Positions 51,362 through 60,548 are shown, counted from the first letter of the stretch. The stretch: 64,000 nt of DNA from Acidaminococcus fermentans_A (GCF_052216985.1 NZ_JBQOUY010000001.1:186001-250000), one strand, 5' to 3'. Notes: generated from the sequence alone by a model not told the origin. Program-made: numbers and translations.

Positions 51362-51985
51362 TCAGGTTTCCCGGATCAGTTTCCGGATGGTCTCCATGGA
51401 CAGGTCGCAGGCGGCCAGCTCATCGGCGCACCGCTTCAGCTCCTGGCCGATCAGTTCCGGGTTCCGGATGGATTTTTTGTACTTCATCTCGTGTTCCAGG
51501 CTGGCCCAGGAATCCATGGCGATGGTCCGGAGCTGGACTTCCGCATAGAAGATTCCCGGGGTGTTCCCTTCCACATCCGGGAAGGGCTCCTCCAGCCGGA
51601 GGATCAGATGGTAGGACCGGTAGCCGTTGGGTTTCACATTGTGTACGTAGTCTTTTTCCTGGATGACCGTGCAGCCGGGAATGGCCCGGATCAGCCGGAG
51701 ATTCCGGTCGATGTCGCTGAGGAAGCGGCACACGATCCGCAGGCCGATGGCATCGTAGACTCCATGGAGAGCCGATCGGGCATTGACGGTCAGGCCTTTC
51801 CGCTGGCACTTTTCCGCCATGCTTTGGGGGTCCTTGATACGGTAGATCAGGTGTTCATAGGCATTTTCTTTGGTTTCTTCCATTTCTTTCTGATTGTATT
51901 GTTGGATTTGTCGGACCAGCTGTGCCTGTACTTTTTCCAGTACCGGCCGCCAGTCCTCATAGCGGCTGCCCATGGTTTGGTTCAA
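51362..51985 (-). CDS. small alarmone synthetase (RelA/SpoT domain)
   Basis: Stand-alone (p)ppGpp synthetase without hydrolase or ACT domains. Synthetase motifs DAIGLRIVCRFLSD (~96-109), VKPNGYRSYHLIL (~134-146) and EVQLRTIAMDSWASLEHEMK (~163-182). 207 residues, RelQ/YjbM-like. TTG start with AGGAGG seven nt upstream, preceded by an extended -10-like TGATACAAT. Its own transcription unit upstream of the response regulator. Confidence 0.9.
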   Translation of the reverse strand: MNQTMGSRYEDWRPVLEKVQAQLVRQIQQYNQKEMEETKENAYEHLIYRIKDPQSMAEKCQRKGLTVNARSALHGVYDAIGLRIVCRFLSDIDRNLRLIRAIPGCTVIQEKDYVHNVKPNGYRSYHLILRLEEPFPDVEGNTPGIFYAEVQLRTIAMDSWASLEHEMKYKKSIRNPELIGQELKRCADELAACDLSMETIRKLIRET

Positions 51986-52075
51986 GTTGATTCCTCCTTT
52001 ATATCCGATTTTCTCACTCTTCTCTGATTATTGTATCACAGGAATATGGAATTTCTATGAAGATTGGAAAGAGAA

Positions 52076-52112
52076 AACCTCCTGCCCTGTCAGCGGGCAA
52101 GAGTCGGAGGCC
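52076..52112 (-). terminator. terminator overlapping the end of the HD gene
   Basis: CCTCC...GCCC and GGGCaGGAGG arms followed by TTTTCTC on the minus strand; the hairpin spans the stop codon. Confidence 0.65.
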
Positions 52113-52884
52113 CCGATACCAGCCAGTGGCGGAGCTTCACCTTCACCTGTTCCAGCTGACGGGCACTCTTCGGATTCACCGGCTGGAAGCCAAGCAGTTT
52201 GGCGAAATATCCCTGCCGGCAGATGATTTCCCGGCTGGGACCATAAGTGACATCAAACAACTGGCATAAGCATCCCGTAAAAAAGTCCAGGGCGGTCTTC
52301 TTATATTCAGTATGTACCAGTTTCCCCGCCAGGGCCTCTTCCAAAACTTTGGGAGAAATGGCTTGACTGACCAAATCCTCCAGGGACACCTGCCATACCT
52401 GTTCAGGGTGGTCCAGATACCCTGCATAGACTCGGAACAAGTCGATTTTATCTGCATCCCGAAGCAAAAGGGCAAAATCCCGGGCTCTTCCGGTGACCCC
52501 GGCCGGGACGGCATATCCGTTGTGCCACAGGATGGACAGCTCCAGGATCCGGTCCCGTTCCGGTTCCGGCTGGGGCAGGAAATCCCGGATGTGCCCTTGT
52601 TCAAAGAGATACCACACCCCGTACCGGGCGTGATCCATGGATTTATAATCGATGAAAGTATGGAACCGCCGGGCCTGCTCGAACCGGCCGATATCGTGGA
52701 GCAGCCCCATCACCCAGGCCAGCTCCTGTTCTCTTTCCGTCCATCCCAGTTCCCGGGCCAAATTCTCGCACAAGCCGCTGACGATCCGGGAATGGCGCTG
52801 CTTGCTGAGGATCCCCGGAGTATCCGGATCGAACTGGGAAACATATCGGTCAAAGGCCGCAGAAACAGATAATTTGTCAAGCAT
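52090..52884 (-). CDS. HD-domain hydrolase
   Basis: 264 residues from ATG 52884 (AAAGGA eight nt upstream; the frame opens at 52932 inside the terminator). Metal ligands: RHSRIVSGLCENLA (~28), GLLHDIGRFEQARR (~58), an HARYGV segment and the Asp in LLRDADKIDLFR (~150). This arrangement resembles metal-dependent nucleotide phosphohydrolases. Between the enolase and the alarmone synthetase; a link to alarmone turnover is speculative. Confidence 0.82.
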   Translation of the reverse strand: MLDKLSVSAAFDRYVSQFDPDTPGILSKQRHSRIVSGLCENLARELGWTEREQELAWVMGLLHDIGRFEQARRFHTFIDYKSMDHARYGVWYLFEQGHIRDFLPQPEPERDRILELSILWHNGYAVPAGVTGRARDFALLLRDADKIDLFRVYAGYLDHPEQVWQVSLEDLVSQAISPKVLEEALAGKLVHTEYKKTALDFFTGCLCQLFDVTYGPSREIICRQGYFAKLLGFQPVNPKSARQLEQVKVKLRHWLVSGPPTLAR

Positions 52885-52901
52885 GTGTATTTCCTTTCGT
52901 A

Positions 52902-52940
52902 AAAAAGGTGTGCTGCACGCTCCATGCAGCACACCTTTTT
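52902..52940 (-). terminator. enolase operon terminator (bidirectional)
   Basis: Perfect 16-bp stem A5-GGTGTGCTGCA / TGCAGCACACC-T5, 7-nt loop. Confidence 0.9.
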
Positions 52941-52950
52941 GTCATCCGGC

Positions 52951-52983
52951 TGCTAACCGTTGACAGCTGAACCGTTGACAGCT
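52951..52983 (-). repeat. GTC-heptad block (GTCAACG twice)
   Basis: On the minus strand GTCAACG, GTTCAGC, one extra T, GTCAACG, GTTAGCA: a 15-bp direct repeat built from heptads, between the enolase stop and its terminator. Same GTCAACG unit as at 30664-30677. Confidence 0.78.
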
Positions 52984-52985
52984 TT

Positions 52986-54269
52986 TTATCTGATGTTGTA
53001 GAACACATCCATTCCGTTGTACTGGGCGGCGGCTCCCAAATCTTCTTCGATCCGCAGCAGCTGGTTGTACTTGGCCACCCGGTCAGTGCGGCAGGGTGCC
53101 CCGGATTTGATCTGTCCGGCGTTGGTGCCCACCACTACATCCGCAATGGTGGTGTCTTCCGTTTCACCGCTTCGGTGGGAAACGATGGCGGTATAGCCAG
53201 CCCGTTTGGCCATTTCAATGGCATCCAGGGTTTCGGTCAGGGTCCCGATCTGGTTCAGTTTGATCAGGATGGCATTGGCTACGCCCATTTCAATGCCCTT
53301 CTTCAACCGTTCCACGTTGGTGACGAACAGGTCATCCCCCACCAGCTGGACTTTTTTGCCCAAAACATCGGTGAGCTGTTTCCAGCCGTCCCAGTCATCT
53401 TCCGCCAAACCGTCTTCAATGGAGACGATGGGGTATTTTTCACACAGGGAAGCGTACCATTCCACCATTTCAGCGGAGGTCTTCACGACCCCTTCCCCTT
53501 TCAGGTTGTACTTGCCGTCTTCGAACAGCTCGCTGGCAGCGGTATCGATGGCCAGCCGTACCTGTTCACCGGGTTTGTAGCCGGCTTTTTCGATGGCTTC
53601 CACGATCACCTGCAGGGCTTCTTCGTTGCTTTCCAGGTTGGGAGCAAAGCCGCCTTCATCCCCTACAGCCGTAGCCAGCCCTTTGTCCTTCAGGACTTTC
53701 TTCAGGGCCTGGTAGATTTCCGCGTTGATCCGCAGGGCTTCGGCAAAGCTGTCAGCGCCTACCGGCATGATCATGAATTCCTGGATATCCACGTTGTTGT
53801 CCGCATGGGCACCGCCGTTCAGGATGTTCATCATGGGAACCGGCAGTTCTTTGGCGTTGACCCCGCCCAGATACTGGTACAGAGGCAGCCCGATGGACAG
53901 CGCTGCAGCCTTGGCCACAGCCAGGGATACCCCCAGGATGGCGTTGGCCCCCAGACGGCCCTTGTTGGGCGTACCGTCCAGACGGATCATGGCTTCATCG
54001 ATTTCCACCTGGCGGGTGGGATCCAGACCGATGATGGCGTCGGCAATGGTGTCATTCACATTGTCCACAGCTTTGGAGACCCCTTTGCCGCCGAAACGGT
54101 CCTTGTCTCCGTCCCGCAGTTCCACCGCTTCGTGGACCCCGGTGGAAGCGCCGGAAGGGACAGCGGCCCGGCCTACGGTACCGTCATCCAGCAGTACATC
54201 CACTTCAACCGTGGGATTGCCCCGGGAATCCAGGATTTCTCTTGCGCACACATTTTCAATGATTGGCAT
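52986..54269 (-). CDS. eno: enolase
   Basis: Converts 2-phosphoglycerate to phosphoenolpyruvate. REILDSRGNPTVEVDV at the N-terminus, GDDLFVTN, LIKLNQIGTLTET and SHRSGETEDTTIADV signature near residue 360. 427 residues from ATG 54269, which has GAGGTG six nt upstream; the frame extends without support to 54323. Last gene of the glycolytic operon. Confidence 0.97.
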   Translation of the reverse strand: MPIIENVCAREILDSRGNPTVEVDVLLDDGTVGRAAVPSGASTGVHEAVELRDGDKDRFGGKGVSKAVDNVNDTIADAIIGLDPTRQVEIDEAMIRLDGTPNKGRLGANAILGVSLAVAKAAALSIGLPLYQYLGGVNAKELPVPMMNILNGGAHADNNVDIQEFMIMPVGADSFAEALRINAEIYQALKKVLKDKGLATAVGDEGGFAPNLESNEEALQVIVEAIEKAGYKPGEQVRLAIDTAASELFEDGKYNLKGEGVVKTSAEMVEWYASLCEKYPIVSIEDGLAEDDWDGWKQLTDVLGKKVQLVGDDLFVTNVERLKKGIEMGVANAILIKLNQIGTLTETLDAIEMAKRAGYTAIVSHRSGETEDTTIADVVVGTNAGQIKSGAPCRTDRVAKYNQLLRIEEDLGAAAQYNGMDVFYNIR

Positions 54270-54291
54270 TGTTTTCACCTCGTTATGGTTG

Positions 54292-54317
54292 AGCCTGGGG
54301 AATAGATTCCCCAGGCT
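54292..54317. terminator. perfect palindromic hairpin upstream of eno
   Basis: AGCCTGGGGAAT / ATTCCCCAGGCT, 12-bp arms separated by 2 nt. No T-tract, so perhaps an mRNA-processing or stability stem inside the operon. Confidence 0.55.
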
Positions 54318-54318
54318 G

Positions 54319-54347
54319 GTCACTAGTCTCTAGTCACTAGTCTCTAG
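54319..54347 (+). repeat. GTC-heptad array of four units (GTCACTA/GTCTCTA)
   Basis: Alternating GTCACTA, GTCTCTA, GTCACTA, GTCTCTA in exact 7-bp register plus a final G, directly after the hairpin at 54292-54317 and before an AT-rich hairpin (54355-54378). Confidence 0.9.
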
Positions 54348-54354
54348 CCGATGG

Positions 54355-54378
54355 AAATCAATTTTGGCAAATTGATTT
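54355..54378. repeat. AT-rich hairpin between gpmI and eno
   Basis: AAATCAATTT and AAATTGATTT, 10-bp arms, 4-nt loop, between the gpmI stop and the heptad array. Confidence 0.5.
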
Positions 54379-54403
54379 TGCACAAGCAAAACAGCGTAAA
54401 AGC

Positions 54404-55933
54404 TTACTTCCGTATCAGCAGGGAATGGCCGGTCATGGCCTCGGGTTTGGGCAAATCCAGGAGCTCCAGCAGGGTGGGAGCGATATCGGAAAGGCCTCCA
54501 TCTTCCACTTGGGTCCCCGGCTCCGCCCCCACTACCAGGAATGGCACCGGGTTGGTGGTATGGGCGGTCATTGGAGCATGGGTCACCGGATCTTCCATTT
54601 CTTCCAGGTTCCCATGGTCTGCGGTGATGCACAGGGCACCGCCTTTTTGCAGCACTTTGTCCGCCAGGCTGCCCACACATTCGTCCACAGCCTCCAGGGC
54701 CTTCACCGCTGCCTCCAGGGAACCAGTATGGCCCACCATGTCCGGATTGGCGAAGTTCAGGATCACCAGATCATACAGATCCTTATCCAGGGCCTCCTGG
54801 AGCTTTTCCGTCACCAGATAGGCGCTCATCTCCGGCTGCAGGTCATAGGTGGCCACTTTGGGAGAAGGCACCAGGATCCGGTCTTCGTTGGGGAAGGGCT
54901 GCTCCCGTCCTCCATTGAAGAAAAAGGTCACATGGGCATATTTTTCCGTTTCTGCAATGTGGAGCTGATGGAGTCCGGCTTTGGACACCACTTCCGCCAG
55001 GGTATCCCGAATTTCTTCCGGTGGGAATGCCACTGGTGCCTGGATGCTCTTTTCGTATTCCGTCATAGTGACGAAATGGACGGGCAGCTGGTCTTCTTTC
55101 CGGGGAAATCCCTGGAATTCCGTATCCGTAAAGGCATGGGTCAGCTCCCGGGCCCGGTCCGGACGGAAGTTGAAGAAAATCAGGCTGTCGCCTTGTTCCA
55201 CGGTGCCGTCCACTCCAGACACCCGGAAGGGCACCACGAATTCGTCGGTCTGCCCAGCTGCATATGCGGCTTCCAGGCCTTCCGCCGCACTGGCAGCTTC
55301 CTGGCCTTCGCCTCCCGTCATGATGTCATACACCTTCTGGATCCGGTCCCACCGTTTGTCCCGGTCCATGGCATAATACCGGCCGGAAACTGTGGCGATC
55401 CGTCCCACCTCCAGCTCCTGACAGGCTTTTTCCACCTGTTCCAGGAAAGGCGCCGCACTTTGGGGCAGAGTATCCCGTCCATCCAGGAATGCATGGACAT
55501 AGACTTTCTCCACACTCTGATTCTTGGCCATGGCCAAAAGGCCCAGCAGATGGTCAATATGGCTGTGGACCCCGCCGTCACTGAGCAGGCCCAGGAGATG
55601 GAGTTTCTTTCCGTTGTCCCGGGCTTCTTCCATGGCCTTCACCAGCACCGGATTGGTTTCCAGGCTGCCGTCTTTGACGGCCCGGGTGATCCGGGTCAGG
55701 CTCTGGTAGATGATCCGCCCGGACCCGATGGATAGATGCCCCACTTCCGAATTCCCCATCTGGCCATCCGGCAGACCCACCGCTTCTCCGGAACACTGGA
55801 GCTGGCTGTGGGGATACCGGTTGAAATAAAAGTCCAGATGAGGGGTCCGGGCCCGGGTCACCGCATTGGTGGGGCTGGAGGGAGCGATCCCCCAGCCGTC
55901 CAGGATCATCAGCATTACAGGTTTCTTTTTCAT
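54404..55933 (-). CDS. gpmI: 2,3-bisphosphoglycerate-independent phosphoglycerate mutase
   Basis: Mn-dependent interconversion of 3- and 2-phosphoglycerate. LMILDGWG (metal-binding Asp), MGNSEVGHLSIGSGR with the catalytic Ser (~60), HFVTMTEY, NFANPDMVGHTG (~435) and ITADHGNLEEM near the C-terminus. 509 residues from ATG 55933 (GAGG upstream). Between the pgk-tpi fusion and eno. Confidence 0.97.
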   Translation of the reverse strand: MKKKPVMLMILDGWGIAPSSPTNAVTRARTPHLDFYFNRYPHSQLQCSGEAVGLPDGQMGNSEVGHLSIGSGRIIYQSLTRITRAVKDGSLETNPVLVKAMEEARDNGKKLHLLGLLSDGGVHSHIDHLLGLLAMAKNQSVEKVYVHAFLDGRDTLPQSAAPFLEQVEKACQELEVGRIATVSGRYYAMDRDKRWDRIQKVYDIMTGGEGQEAASAAEGLEAAYAAGQTDEFVVPFRVSGVDGTVEQGDSLIFFNFRPDRARELTHAFTDTEFQGFPRKEDQLPVHFVTMTEYEKSIQAPVAFPPEEIRDTLAEVVSKAGLHQLHIAETEKYAHVTFFFNGGREQPFPNEDRILVPSPKVATYDLQPEMSAYLVTEKLQEALDKDLYDLVILNFANPDMVGHTGSLEAAVKALEAVDECVGSLADKVLQKGGALCITADHGNLEEMEDPVTHAPMTAHTTNPVPFLVVGAEPGTQVEDGGLSDIAPTLLELLDLPKPEAMTGHSLLIRK

Positions 55934-55940
55934 GACTGCC

Positions 55941-57866
55941 TCAGAACGTGTTGGCAATGGCGCAGAATTCCTGGGCAGACAGGCTGGCCCCGCCTACCAG
56001 TACGCCATCGATGCCGTCTTCATGGAAGGCATGGGCATTTTCGCTGGTCACACTGCCGCCGTAGAGGATCCGCACCCGGCGGGCCGCCTCTTTGCCGAAT
56101 TTCTCCGCAACCGCTTTCCGGATCAGATCCGCAGCTGCCACCGCATCCCGCACTTCGGCGCTCTTGCCGCTACCGATGGCCCATACCGGTTCGTAAGCCA
56201 CCAGCAGATGCTGGATCTGCCCATCAGTGAGCACGTTCAGTACTGGAGTCAGCTGGCTCAAGATCTTGTCCTTGGTAGAACCGTTTTCGTGTTCGTCGGC
56301 GTCTTCGCCCACGCACAGCACTGGATCCAGATCATTCCGGAAAGCAGCCAGGACCTTCTTCACCACGATATCGTTGGTTTCGTAGAAGAATTTCCGCCGT
56401 TCGCTGTGGCCTACCAGTACGTACCGGGACCCGATCTCTGCAATCATGGGGCCGGATACGGCGCCGGTGTAGGAACCTTCATCTTCATAGAAAATGTCCT
56501 GGGCCCCATAGCCGATGCCGTCTTCATCCACCATGGCCGCTACGCTTTCCAGAGCGGTGAACGGCGGGAACAGCACTACTTCGGCCCGGGCCATTTCCGT
56601 GCCATGGGCCACCTGGTGAGCCAGTTCCATGGCTTCTTCCACGGTCTTGTGGCATTTCCAGTTGCCGGCCACGATTGGGGTCCGGAGGTCATCCAGGGCA
56701 GCCAGACCCGGCAGCACTTTTCCTTCCAAGTATTCCAGGGAAGCACCGCCACCAGTGGACACATGGCTCATCTTATCGGCCAGGCCCATCTGTTTCACCG
56801 CAGCAGCACTATCACCGCCGCCTACGATGGTGATGCCGTCAGAAGCGGCCATGGCTTCCGCCACCCGCCGGGTCCCTTCTGCATAATTGGGCATTTCGAA
56901 CACGCCCATGGGACCGTTCCAGACAATGGTCTTCATGCCGGCCAGGGTCTGGGCATACAGTTCCGCCGTCTTGGGGCCGATATCCAGGGCCATGTATTCC
57001 GGATTCAGGGCATCCAGGTCTTCCGCTTCATGGTCCGCTTCATTGGAGAAGCTAGCCGCCATGATCAGGTCCACTGGCAGCAGCATCTTGGTCTTCTGGG
57101 CCGCCGCTTCCGCTAACAGATCCTTAGCAATCCCCAGGCTTTCTTTTTCTACCAGGGATTTGCCCAGATCATAGCCCTTGGCAGCCAGGAAGGTATTGGC
57201 CATACCACCGCCGATGAGGATCACGTCGGCCTTTTTGATCAGGCTGCGGATGACAGCGATCTTGTCTGCCACTTTGGCCCCGCCGATGATGGCAGCAAAA
57301 GGACGCTGGGGTTTATCCACTGCATTGCCCAGATAGGCGATTTCCTTTTCCAGCAGGAAACCAGCCACGGCGGGCAGATAATGGGTGATCCCTTCCACGG
57401 AAGCATGGGCCCGGTGGGAAACCCCGAACCCGTCATTGACGAATACATCTCCCAAAGAAGCCAGTTCCTGGGCAAAATGGGGGTCGTTCTTTTCTTCTTC
57501 CGGATGGAACCGGAGATTTTCCAGCAGCAGGATGTCCCCGTTCCGCAGCTGGGCTGCTGCAGCTTGGGCTTCCTTCCCCACGCAGTCCGGGCAGAACTGC
57601 ACCGGGCGGTGGATCAGCTGGCTCAGGGCTTCCGCCACAGGTTTCAGGCTGAACTTGGGGTTCACCTTGCCTTTGGGACGGCCCAGGTGGGCCAGGAGGA
57701 TCACAGCGGCCCCCTGGTCCAGCAGGTAATGGAGAGTGGGCAGGGATGCTTCGATCCGGATGAAGTCCGTGATCTCTCCCTTGTCGTTCATGGGGACATT
57801 ATAATCCACCCGGACCAACACTCGTTTGCCGGTCAGTTGGATGTCTTTGACAGTTCTCTTATCCAT
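55941..57866 (-). CDS. pgk: fused phosphoglycerate kinase and triosephosphate isomerase
   Basis: Residues 1-~393 are phosphoglycerate kinase (RVLVRVDYNVPMND; LLAHLGRPKGK; FVNDGFGVSHRAHAS; VGGGDSAAAV; ending STGGGASLEYLEGKVLPG). Residues ~395-641 are triosephosphate isomerase (VAGNWKCHKTVEEAM with catalytic Lys; VGHSERRKFF with His; AYEPVWAIGSGKSA with Glu; ILYGGSV). The frame is continuous with a ~10-residue linker (LAALDDLRTP). The same fusion is described in Thermotoga. ATG at 57866 is preferred to a GTG at 57878. Downstream of gap. Confidence 0.97.
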   Translation of the reverse strand: MDKRTVKDIQLTGKRVLVRVDYNVPMNDKGEITDFIRIEASLPTLHYLLDQGAAVILLAHLGRPKGKVNPKFSLKPVAEALSQLIHRPVQFCPDCVGKEAQAAAAQLRNGDILLLENLRFHPEEEKNDPHFAQELASLGDVFVNDGFGVSHRAHASVEGITHYLPAVAGFLLEKEIAYLGNAVDKPQRPFAAIIGGAKVADKIAVIRSLIKKADVILIGGGMANTFLAAKGYDLGKSLVEKESLGIAKDLLAEAAAQKTKMLLPVDLIMAASFSNEADHEAEDLDALNPEYMALDIGPKTAELYAQTLAGMKTIVWNGPMGVFEMPNYAEGTRRVAEAMAASDGITIVGGGDSAAAVKQMGLADKMSHVSTGGGASLEYLEGKVLPGLAALDDLRTPIVAGNWKCHKTVEEAMELAHQVAHGTEMARAEVVLFPPFTALESVAAMVDEDGIGYGAQDIFYEDEGSYTGAVSGPMIAEIGSRYVLVGHSERRKFFYETNDIVVKKVLAAFRNDLDPVLCVGEDADEHENGSTKDKILSQLTPVLNVLTDGQIQHLLVAYEPVWAIGSGKSAEVRDAVAAADLIRKAVAEKFGKEAARRVRILYGGSVTSENAHAFHEDGIDGVLVGGASLSAQEFCAIANTF

Positions 57867-57888
57867 GGTTCCGCGCACTGCCTTTCTC

Positions 57889-58893
57889 TTACAGGCCTTT
57901 TTTAGCTACGAACAGAGCCAGTTCCACCAGACGGTTGGAATAACCCCATTCATTGTCGTACCAGGAAACCACTTTGGCCACGCGAGGGCCTACCATCATG
58001 GTGGACAGTCCGTCTACGATGGAGCTCAGAGGGCAGCCGCTGTAATCTTTAGAAACCAGGGGCAGTTCGTTATAGCCCAGGATCCCCTTCATGGTGGTTT
58101 CAGAAGCGATCTTCATGGCTTCGTTGATCTCTTCCTTGGTGGTGTCCTTCTTCAGGGTCACAACCAGGTCGGTGAGGGAGACATCGGGAGTCGGGACACG
58201 GATGGCCATGCCTTTCAGTTTCCCTTCCAACTGCGGCAGGACCAGACCGATGGCTTTGGCAGCCCCGGTAGTAGTGGGGATGATGGAGCAGGCACCGGCA
58301 CGGGCACGGCGCAGATCTTTGTGGGCGGCATCCAGGATCTTCTGGTCATTGGTGTAGGAATGGACCGTAGTCATCATGCCGTTTTCAATGCCGAAATTGT
58401 CTTCCAGGACTTTGGTGAAAGGAGCCAGGCAGTTGGTAGTGCAGGATGCGTTGGAGATGATATGGTCCTTTTTCGGATCATACTTGTCTTCGTTGACCCC
58501 CAGCACGATGGTAATGTCTTCCCCTTTGGCCGGGCAGGCGATCAGTACTTTCTTGGCGCCGTTGTCCAGATGGGGCTGTACGGTTTCCCGGGTCTTGAAC
58601 TTGCCGGTGGTCTCCAACACTACATCTACGCCCATGTCGCCCCAGGGGATTTCCTTCGGATCGGTGTACCGGGTGAATTTGATGGCTTTGCTGCCTACAT
58701 GCATCACATCTCCGTCAACAGATACCTCTTCATCAAAAGTCCCATGGATGGAATCGTACTTCAGCAGATGGGCATAGGTATCGATGCCGGAACGGGCATT
58801 GACCGCTACCACTTCTACTTCCGGGTTCTTCACAGCGATACGCAGAGCGCAGCGTCCAATACGACCAAAACCATTGATACCAATTTTTACCAT
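57889..58893 (-). CDS. gap: glyceraldehyde-3-phosphate dehydrogenase
   Basis: NAD-binding GINGFGRIGRCALR at residues 4-17, active-site ISNASCTTNCLAP (~146-158) with the catalytic Cys, and the TTVHSYTNDQ segment. 334 residues. AGGAGG upstream of ATG. Directly after cggR and before pgk-tpi, as in Bacillus. Confidence 0.98.
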   Translation of the reverse strand: MVKIGINGFGRIGRCALRIAVKNPEVEVVAVNARSGIDTYAHLLKYDSIHGTFDEEVSVDGDVMHVGSKAIKFTRYTDPKEIPWGDMGVDVVLETTGKFKTRETVQPHLDNGAKKVLIACPAKGEDITIVLGVNEDKYDPKKDHIISNASCTTNCLAPFTKVLEDNFGIENGMMTTVHSYTNDQKILDAAHKDLRRARAGACSIIPTTTGAAKAIGLVLPQLEGKLKGMAIRVPTPDVSLTDLVVTLKKDTTKEEINEAMKIASETTMKGILGYNELPLVSKDYSGCPLSSIVDGLSTMMVGPRVAKVVSWYDNEWGYSNRLVELALFVAKKGL

Positions 58894-58905
58894 TTTTCAT
58901 TCCTC

Positions 58906-59976
58906 CTAAAATTTTACCTGATGTTGAGAATCAGTTTGCAGACAATCGATGATTTCCCGGGCGGCGGCTTCGTCAGTCACCAGGATATCATCCTGGCCGC
59001 TGCGGAGCATGGAAAGGATGGCCTTTCCTTTGGAACGTCCTCCTGCAATGCCCATGACCGTGTGGATCTTTTCCAGATCGTTGACCATGAGCCCCAGGGT
59101 GTCAGTGCTGTAGACCACCCGGCCCTTCAGGTCGAAATACTGCCCCAGGGCTTCCCCTACGGCTCCGGCCTGTTCCAGGCGCTGCATCAGCTGGGGATCC
59201 ATGCCCCGTTTTTCCGCCATCACCTGGGCCTGCCCCATACCATGGACCAGGATATCCGCGCTTTTGATGGTTTCCACCACCTGTTTCACCCGGGCATCTT
59301 CTTCCAGGATCTTTTGGAGCACATCTTCACTGACACTGTCCGGCACGTACAGCTGCAGGTAGCGGGTCTTGAGACGGCCGGCCAGCACAGTGGCAATGGT
59401 GTTGGCCTGGAGTTCCATCTTATCCCCCAATCCGCCCCGGGCCGGGACCACAATGGTCTCCGGTTCGTTGCCAAAGGTATTTTCTGCCATGGCAGCCACT
59501 GTCGTCCCTCCGGTGACAGCTACGATATGCTGCTGGTGATCCGCCAGGAGGCGCAGCAGGATACCGGCTGCCACACGGCCGATCTCTCGGGTGACCACTT
59601 TATCCTGGTCCGCATTCCCGGGAAGCACCACCACTTTCTGGAGATGGAGCTTTTCCTGGAGCAGGGTTTCCAGGCTGGAAAGTTTCTGGAGCCGGTTCAC
59701 ATAGTCCCGGAGTTCCTGGAGGAGCACAGCCCCCTCGTCGGTGATACTCATGCCGGTGAGGGTGAAATCCAAAAGGCCCGCTTCCTTGAGGAAATCCACA
59801 TGAGAGCGGAGGATCCGTTCGCTGAGCCCCAGCTTCTTGGCCAGGGTCCGGCGTCCGATGGGCTGGTCATGGCTGATCTGCCGGAGCACCTTGTAGCGCT
59901 CGGTGATCAGGTCCACCATTTCCGGGACCAGTTTATTCTGCAGGTTGATGATTCGATCCAAGCTGATGTTGCACAT
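58906..59976 (-). CDS. cggR: central glycolytic genes regulator CggR (SorC family)
   Basis: Repressor that senses fructose-1,6-bisphosphate. N-terminal HTH (GRRTLAKKLGLSERILRSHVD, ~41-61) and a SorC-type sugar-phosphate-binding domain (VVAVTGGTTVAAMAE, VPARGGLGD, HGMGQAQVM). 356 residues with the long N-terminal extension typical of CggR rather than DeoR. Heads the gap-pgk/tpi-gpmI-eno operon and presumably represses it, including itself. Confidence 0.93.
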   Translation of the reverse strand: MCNISLDRIINLQNKLVPEMVDLITERYKVLRQISHDQPIGRRTLAKKLGLSERILRSHVDFLKEAGLLDFTLTGMSITDEGAVLLQELRDYVNRLQKLSSLETLLQEKLHLQKVVVLPGNADQDKVVTREIGRVAAGILLRLLADHQQHIVAVTGGTTVAAMAENTFGNEPETIVVPARGGLGDKMELQANTIATVLAGRLKTRYLQLYVPDSVSEDVLQKILEEDARVKQVVETIKSADILVHGMGQAQVMAEKRGMDPQLMQRLEQAGAVGEALGQYFDLKGRVVYSTDTLGLMVNDLEKIHTVMGIAGGRSKGKAILSMLRSGQDDILVTDEAAAREIIDCLQTDSQHQVKF

Positions 59977-59977
59977 T

Positions 59978-60008
59978 TTGTCCCTCGTGGTACTTTTTAC
60001 GTCCCACC
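59978..60008 (-). promoter_or_regulatory. possible CggR operator
   Basis: Two direct GGGAC copies 21 nt apart in the cggR leader (minus strand GGGACGTAAAAAG and GGGACAAAATG), reminiscent of the tandem CGGGAC half-sites bound by Bacillus CggR. The second overlaps the cggR ribosome site. Inference from spacing only. Confidence 0.35.
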
Positions 60009-60040
60009 CTGTTCGAAAAAAATAGATTTACTACGTCTCC

Positions 60041-60049
60041 ATTATAGCA
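60041..60049 (-). promoter_or_regulatory. cggR operon promoter (extended -10)
   Basis: Minus strand TGCTATAAT (TATAAT at 60046-60041); no clear -35. About 65 nt upstream of the cggR ATG. Confidence 0.55.
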
Positions 60050-60134
60050 TAGATAAGAAAAAAAGGAAGGGGGGTCCAGACATCCTTTTGAACTGCGCCG
60101 GAGGTCCGCTTTCCCTCTTCCTTCCCGTTTACCC

Positions 60135-60548
60135 TCAGAACCGGTCCAACAGCAGATATCCTTTGCCCTTCAGGAAGGTTTCGGTTTCGGGTTCGTCGGT
60201 TTTCAGCACCACGATGGGGCTGGAAGTTTTCCGGTCGAAGGAGATGTACAGATACCGGACGAACACGTTGGCGTCTTTCAGATGGGTCAGGATCTTATCC
60301 AGGGTACCGGGCTGATCGCTGCCCATGTCCACAGCCAGCACATAGTCGATCCGGCATTGGTAACCAGCTTTTTGGAGGGCGTCCAGGGCCTTGTCCGGAT
60401 TGTCCACGATCAGCCGGATGATGCCGAATTCGGCACTGTCCGTAGCCAGCATGGTATAGATGTTGATATTGTCTTTGGCCAGATCATTGGTGATCTTGCC
60501 CAAGGCTCCTTTGTGATTGGCCGCAAAAATTGAAATCTGTTTCAGCAT
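60135..60548 (-). CDS. tandem ACT domain protein
   Basis: 137 residues forming two ACT domains: first LKQISIFAANHKGALGKITN (~2-21), second VLAVDMGSDQPGTLDKILTHL (~70-90, with the ligand-binding D-x-PG-L pattern). No catalytic domain. Starts 18 bases after the DAHP synthase stop, so co-transcribed with it; sensing aromatic amino acids is a reasonable guess but not shown. Confidence 0.82.
   Translation of the reverse strand: MLKQISIFAANHKGALGKITNDLAKDNINIYTMLATDSAEFGIIRLIVDNPDKALDALQKAGYQCRIDYVLAVDMGSDQPGTLDKILTHLKDANVFVRYLYISFDRKTSSPIVVLKTDEPETETFLKGKGYLLLDRF

Noticed and set aside
51353..51366. GTCAGTG-GTTCAGG resembling a GTC-heptad pair between the response regulator and the alarmone synthetase
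   Set aside because: Units match poorly, it overlaps a stop codon and no hairpin is nearby, so it was not counted in the family.
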